Below, in pieces: positions 6,954 to 9,853 of a stretch of DNA of 9,853 bases. The position numbers were made by a program, and so were the translations under genes. The number at the start of each line of letters is the position of its first letter. Positions within the stretch are counted from its first letter, which is position 1. Origin of the DNA: CAWVVV01 sp964629165 (GTDB taxonomy: Bacteria; Verrucomicrobiota; Verrucomicrobiia; Opitutales; Oceanipulchritudinaceae); assembly GCA_964629165.1 (NCBI GenBank), contig CAZVQJ010000103.1, forward strand, positions 1 through 9,853, in the 5' to 3' direction. A model generated the notes under the pieces. It made no database searches, was not told the DNA's origin, and saw only the letters and a list, made by a program, of their open reading frames with translations.

Positions 6954-7219
6954 TTATTCGAAACGAGACCTCGATAGAGAACGAAAGCCTCTGGAACGTG
7001 GTCGTTCTCAATGATCCGGTGAACCTCATGAGCTATGTCGTGATGGTCTTCAAGCGAGTCTTCGGGTACTCACAGGAACGTGCGACGCGTCACATGCTCG
7101 AGGTACATGAGCAGGGACGGTCAGTCGTCTGGACCGGTGGGCGTGAACCGGCCGAGGCGCATGTCCATGTCCTGCAAGGTTGGCAACTGCGCGCGCAACT
7201 GGAGCAGAATTTCTCATGA
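6932..7219 (+). CDS. clpS: ATP-dependent Clp protease adaptor ClpS
   Basis: This small cytoplasmic adaptor (95 aa) recognises N-degron substrates bearing bulky hydrophobic N-terminal residues and hands them to a Clp AAA+ unfoldase with ClpP. The flexible N-terminus (1-19) is followed by the core: VVVLNDPVNLMSYVV (23-37), FGYSQERATRHMLEVHEQG (44-62), then the last strand and helix. By comparison with E. coli ClpS, N27 and D28 match the Asn/Asp that hold the substrate amino group, M33 matches the gatekeeper Met, and H59 matches the pocket His. The 'DPVNLMSYV' wording is like actinobacterial ClpS rather than proteobacterial 'NDDYTPMEFV'. Alternative GTG at 6938 would trim two residues. No strong Shine-Dalgarno is visible. 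It overlaps the next gene by ATGA; no clpA is adjacent. Confidence 0.93.
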   Translation: MGVETTPIIRNETSIENESLWNVVVLNDPVNLMSYVVMVFKRVFGYSQERATRHMLEVHEQGRSVVWTGGREPAEAHVHVLQGWQLRAQLEQNFS

Positions 7220-7713
7220 TCATCCTGGACATCGAGATGGCGCCGGAACTGGGTGAATTGTTTGCCGGCGTCGTGCAACGCGTGATTGACCGTCTCGACG
7301 GGGATCCTCCGCAGGCGGGTTATCAGCCGCAGGAAAATGATCTCGCGGAGATCTGGAGCGAGGGGTTGAAGCGGCAACTCAAGTCGGATGGAGAGCGTCT
7401 TGTATCGCTGCTCACGCATCCTCATTTCGGGGATGGTGAAATCGAGCTGGAAGGGGATCAGGCAGAAGCGGTTTGCCGTTCCGCGTCGGCCATTCGCCTG
7501 GGCATCCGGGAGACGGAACTCCGGGAGGTCAGCGACGAGGAACTGGAAGAAGGCGAGGTCGACCCGGAGAGATTCGATGAACCCAGCCGGCGGGCGTTTT
7601 TCTGTTACTGGTTTCTGGGTGGGATTCAGGAAATGTTGATCCGTGCGCTTGATCCCGACTCCGAAGATGAGGAAGACGACGCCGAGACGGACGCGGGCCC
7701 GGAGGCATGGTGA
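7216..7713 (+). CDS. DUF2017-like acidic protein, ClpS partner gene
   Basis: The product is a 165-aa soluble protein with no signal peptide or membrane span. It reads as mostly helical: about 9-27, 41-67 (NDLAEIWSEGLKRQLKSDG), 78-100, and 124-146 (RAFFCYWFLGGIQEMLIRAL). It has an acidic linker at about 99-122 and a very acidic C-terminal tail (DSEDEEDDAETDAG). The placement immediately after clpS, the helical layout and a late 'W-LG-Q--L--AL' pattern recall the DUF2017 family that follows clpS in Actinobacteria. I make that match from memory, not from a profile search. The start was set at ATG 7216, whose bases overlap the clpS TGA, giving strong translational coupling; an upstream in-frame GTG lies inside clpS. 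A role in ClpS-linked proteolysis is suggested only by the neighbourhood. The molecular function is unknown. Confidence 0.72.
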   Translation: MIILDIEMAPELGELFAGVVQRVIDRLDGDPPQAGYQPQENDLAEIWSEGLKRQLKSDGERLVSLLTHPHFGDGEIELEGDQAEAVCRSASAIRLGIRETELREVSDEELEEGEVDPERFDEPSRRAFFCYWFLGGIQEMLIRALDPDSEDEEDDAETDAGPEAW

Positions 7714-7897
7714 GCGTGAGCAGGGCAGAGGGCTTTAGGTGGCGCAAAAGTTGTTTGTGATCGGTTGAAATCACCGATGTGAGGCGCCTCAAAGGCCGGC
7801 CTGAGTGATAATGCCCAACGGTCCTGGATGACCTTCCAAACCGCTTGACAAGCTCTTGGGGAAAAGTCGCCGTGCTCGCTTCCAAGTTATCCAAGTT
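7714..7897. promoter_or_regulatory. Palindrome-rich spacer upstream of the TonB-dependent receptor
   Basis: No gene is seen in this 184-bp gap. It contains an inverted repeat ATCGGT-N7-ACCGAT (7760-7778), a perfect 10-bp palindrome GAGGCGCCTC (7781-7790) and an 8-bp palindrome GGCCGGCC (7794-7801). GGCGC at 7741-7745 can pair with GCGCC at 7784-7788 and enclose the first repeat. These could form an operator, a terminator for the clpS pair, or a structured leader. TTGACA at 7845-7850 matches a -35 box, but nothing like a -10 lies 16-18 nt downstream. I see no cobalamin riboswitch core. Confidence 0.4.
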
Positions 7898-7899
7898 AT
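7881..7899 (+). repeat. 9-bp tandem repeat running into a start codon
   Basis: TCCAAGTTA occurs twice head to tail (7881-7889 and 7890-7898), and the period continues one more base, so the A and T of the receptor's ATG belong to the second copy. It occupies the place where a Shine-Dalgarno would sit, and none is visible. It may be a simple slippage duplication. Confidence 0.85.
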
Positions 7900-9853
7900 G
7901 ACCTCTCGTTATTTGTTGTCCTGCTGGTGGGGATTCAGCGCGGCGTGCGCAGTCATGGCCGCAACGGATCCTCAACCGGACCTGATCGAGCTCGAAGCAT
8001 TCATCGTGGAGGAAGTCGCAACGGAAGCCTCGAATTCGCTCCTGCCGACCGATCGCACCATCGACACAGTGTTCTTTGAACACATGTCCCCGCTGGATAC
8101 GCCGCGTTCCGTTCTCGCGATCAGCCCGGAGGCGATGCGCCAGTTTCGCATCAGCGATTTCGACGACCTCGAGAAGATCGGGGCGGGGACCGAACGCTAC
8201 AACTTTTACGGCATCGCGGGGGCCCCTGTGATTCGCGGCTGGCAGGGTGGGACCTACTTCAACGGGATGATGCGCGCCTATCAGCGCAACGAGATGCCGA
8301 CCTCGTTTGGCTCGCTGGAGGCGCTCGACATTCTCAAGGGGCCAGCACCGGCACACCTCGTTCCCTCACACATCGGCGGCTATGCGAACATGATCCCGAA
8401 GTCACCGTTTTATGACCGCTTCCGGGGTTCCCTCGAGGTCGAGATCGGCAGCTGGGATCATGTCAACATCCAGGCGGACATCGGGGGCCCGACGATGCTG
8501 GGCAGTAAACCCGCGGCTTACCGGGTTTCCCTCACGGCGCAGCAGTCCGGTTCCTACTACGATCGCATCAACCATGATTACGTTTCCCTCTACGGGGCGG
8601 TCAAGACGCGGTGGAACGAGCACCTCCGCATCTTTACGGGAGGTGAGTTTTTTCAGTTCCGCTCCAATGAAAACGCGGGCTGGAACCGCCCCACACAGGG
8701 CTTGATCGACGATGGAGAATACGTTGTTGGCGAACCGCTGAGCGTCGTCCGGGCGGTAAACGGCGGCTTCGCTGATCGCAATCTGATCGACGGCACGGTC
8801 TATGACTACGGCCCGATACCGGAGGCAAACCGTGCCCTCTTCCGCGCTCTCGTGGTACCCGCCGAGCTGGTCGAAAATGCGCTCGCGAACGGCAGCCTGC
8901 CGACGGCGCGGCGGGACCTTTTGTTGAATATGGCGGATGCGGAAACGCGGGAAAGGGTGTACCGTGGACTGCCTGCGGATGTCGCCCGGACAACCTCGGG
9001 TTATCTGTATACGCCCGATTATTTCCATGCCGGGGGCAAGGTATTCACCGAACAAGTCCGCGGCAGCACGGTCGTTTCGGATAACGCCGACTTTGCCGAT
9101 TCGCAGGATTTCATTTACTTCTTCGACCTCATCGGTGAGCCAAGTCGCACATTCCGGTGGAAACATCAGCTCTTTCTCGAGCACATGGAGACGGACAAGT
9201 TGTCGTCATATGGATACGCCTTCCAGAGCGAACAGTTCGTGTTCGATAATCGGCTCACATTCACCAACGATCTCGATTTCCGGTTCGGCCACCTGAAAAT
9301 CGGCTACGGTCCGCAGATCCGTTACAGCGAGGCCAGCCAACTCCAGGATTTCTGGGTTGAACCGTTTCCCCGGCGCGACATCACCACCCCGGAGCCCAGC
9401 GCCAATACCCGGATGCTTGCCGGGGGGCAGCGCGACCCGACGATCGGAGGAGGCAATTACTGGGCCGGTGGTTTCGGCGCGACGAGTCCGGGAGGACATG
9501 CCGCCGAGTCCGAGCTCTTGCAGTTGGGTGCCTTTGTTTTCGGAGATCTCACGATTGCGGAACGGTTTTCCCTCCTTTTCGGTTTGCGCGGCGAACACGT
9601 GCGCTACGATCTCGGGATCCCCGCCGAAGCCGCCGATGCCCGCCTCGACCCGGCGCGGAACCTGAACGGCGATCTCGAGTTCCTCAATTTCAACGTGAAT
9701 CCCATTTTCAGGGTTACCGACACTGTTTCGCTCTACGGTGCCTTTCAGGAAGGCACAACGATTGCGCCGATGCAGGCCGGAGTCATCCTCGGCGAAAGCA
9801 ACTTCGGAGACGGTCGCCTGCGGGAGGGCGGCGCCAAGGTATCGCTCCTCGAC
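7898..9853 (+). CDS. TonB-dependent outer-membrane receptor (3' end beyond window)
   Basis: The frame is open for 652 codons to the right edge, so the end of the barrel is missing. The N-terminus MTSRYLLSCWWGFSAACAVM is a plausible signal peptide, with cleavage near residue 20-22. IELEAFIVEE (30-39) sits where Opitutaceae-type receptors carry 'L-AFVV'. Residues about 65-170 are the plug: LDTPRSVLAISPEAM, then APVIRGW (109-115), then SLEALDILKGPAPAHLVP, ending GGYANMIPKSP. From about 175 onward, alternating aromatic and polar strands (SLEVEIGSW, RVSLTAQQSG, HLRIFTGGEFFQF, RFGHLKIGYGPQIRY, FSLLFGLRGEHV) fit a 22-strand barrel. The plug layout resembles siderophore-type receptors, but the ligand cannot be named. 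ATG 7898 was chosen because it starts the signal peptide; no ribosome site precedes it. Two long minus-strand open frames across this gene are shadows. Confidence 0.92.
   Translation, partial: MTSRYLLSCWWGFSAACAVMAATDPQPDLIELEAFIVEEVATEASNSLLPTDRTIDTVFFEHMSPLDTPRSVLAISPEAMRQFRISDFDDLEKIGAGTERYNFYGIAGAPVIRGWQGGTYFNGMMRAYQRNEMPTSFGSLEALDILKGPAPAHLVPSHIGGYANMIPKSPFYDRFRGSLEVEIGSWDHVNIQADIGGPTMLGSKPAAYRVSLTAQQSGSYYDRINHDYVSLYGAVKTRWNEHLRIFTGGEFFQFRSNENAGWNRPTQGLIDDGEYVVGEPLSVVRAVNGGFADRNLIDGTVYDYGPIPEANRALFRALVVPAELVENALANGSLPTARRDLLLNMADAETRERVYRGLPADVARTTSGYLYTPDYFHAGGKVFTEQVRGSTVVSDNADFADSQDFIYFFDLIGEPSRTFRWKHQLFLEHMETDKLSSYGYAFQSEQFVFDNRLTFTNDLDFRFGHLKIGYGPQIRYSEASQLQDFWVEPFPRRDITTPEPSANTRMLAGGQRDPTIGGGNYWAGGFGATSPGGHAAESELLQLGAFVFGDLTIAERFSLLFGLRGEHVRYDLGIPAEAADARLDPARNLNGDLEFLNFNVNPIFRVTDTVSLYGAFQEGTTIAPMQAGVILGESNFGDGRLREGGAKVSLLD

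Noticed and set aside
7845..7850. TTGACA as a sigma-70 promoter for the receptor
   Set aside because: A perfect -35 match, but no -10-like hexamer lies 16-18 nt downstream; GATAAT at 7807-7812 is upstream of it and lacks its own -35.
7714..7897. Cobalamin or other riboswitch before the TonB-dependent receptor
   Set aside because: I looked for the conserved cobalamin core and found none; the palindromes do not match a class I know.
7529..9184. Two minus-strand open frames opposite the ClpS partner and the TonB-dependent receptor
   Set aside because: They have no domain signatures, while the plus frame is open for 652 codons with a signal peptide, plug and barrel.

Overview
This GC-rich window looks like ordinary chromosome from a Gram-negative bacterium. 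My best guess is the Verrucomicrobiota, near Opitutaceae. That rests on three things: an outer-membrane TonB-dependent receptor, a ClpS of the 'DPVNLMSYV' type followed by a DUF2017-like gene, and remembered similarity of the gene set. No rRNA or other definitive marker is present. Shine-Dalgarno sequences are weak or absent before most genes.

Layout. At 1-264 (minus) is the 5' part of a divergent gene whose visible product is a Lys/Ala/Pro-rich basic tail; it runs off the left edge. A 256-bp spacer with two small hairpins separates it from a tight co-directional run: serA (521-2119), plsY (2127-2741), hom (2749-4062), lysC (4062-5279) and thrC (5299-6657). Junctions are 7 nt, 7 nt, a 1-nt stop/start overlap, and 19 nt, so one transcript is likely. 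Two mutually exclusive GC-rich hairpins follow thrC. A small minus-strand ORF (6714-6953) could encode a C-terminally anchored membrane protein. Then comes clpS (6932-7219), coupled by ATGA to an acidic DUF2017-like gene (7216-7713). A 184-bp palindrome-rich spacer leads to a TonB-dependent receptor (7898 to the right edge, incomplete).

How the genes fit together. LysC phosphorylates aspartate, Hom makes homoserine and ThrC makes threonine; asd and thrB are not in the window. SerA commits 3-phosphoglycerate to serine. SerA, Hom and LysC all carry ACT domains, so feedback by end-product amino acids is expected. PlsY, a membrane acyltransferase for phosphatidic acid synthesis, sits inside this amino-acid run. 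ClpS delivers N-degron substrates to a Clp ATPase encoded elsewhere. The receptor belongs to TonB-driven nutrient uptake, but nothing nearby indicates its ligand.

I see no mobile element, CRISPR array, tRNA, rRNA or defence system. Most of the window is housekeeping. The least explained parts are the small membrane ORF, the ClpS/DUF2017 pair, a probable internal start in lysC, and a 9-bp tandem repeat that runs into the receptor's start codon.
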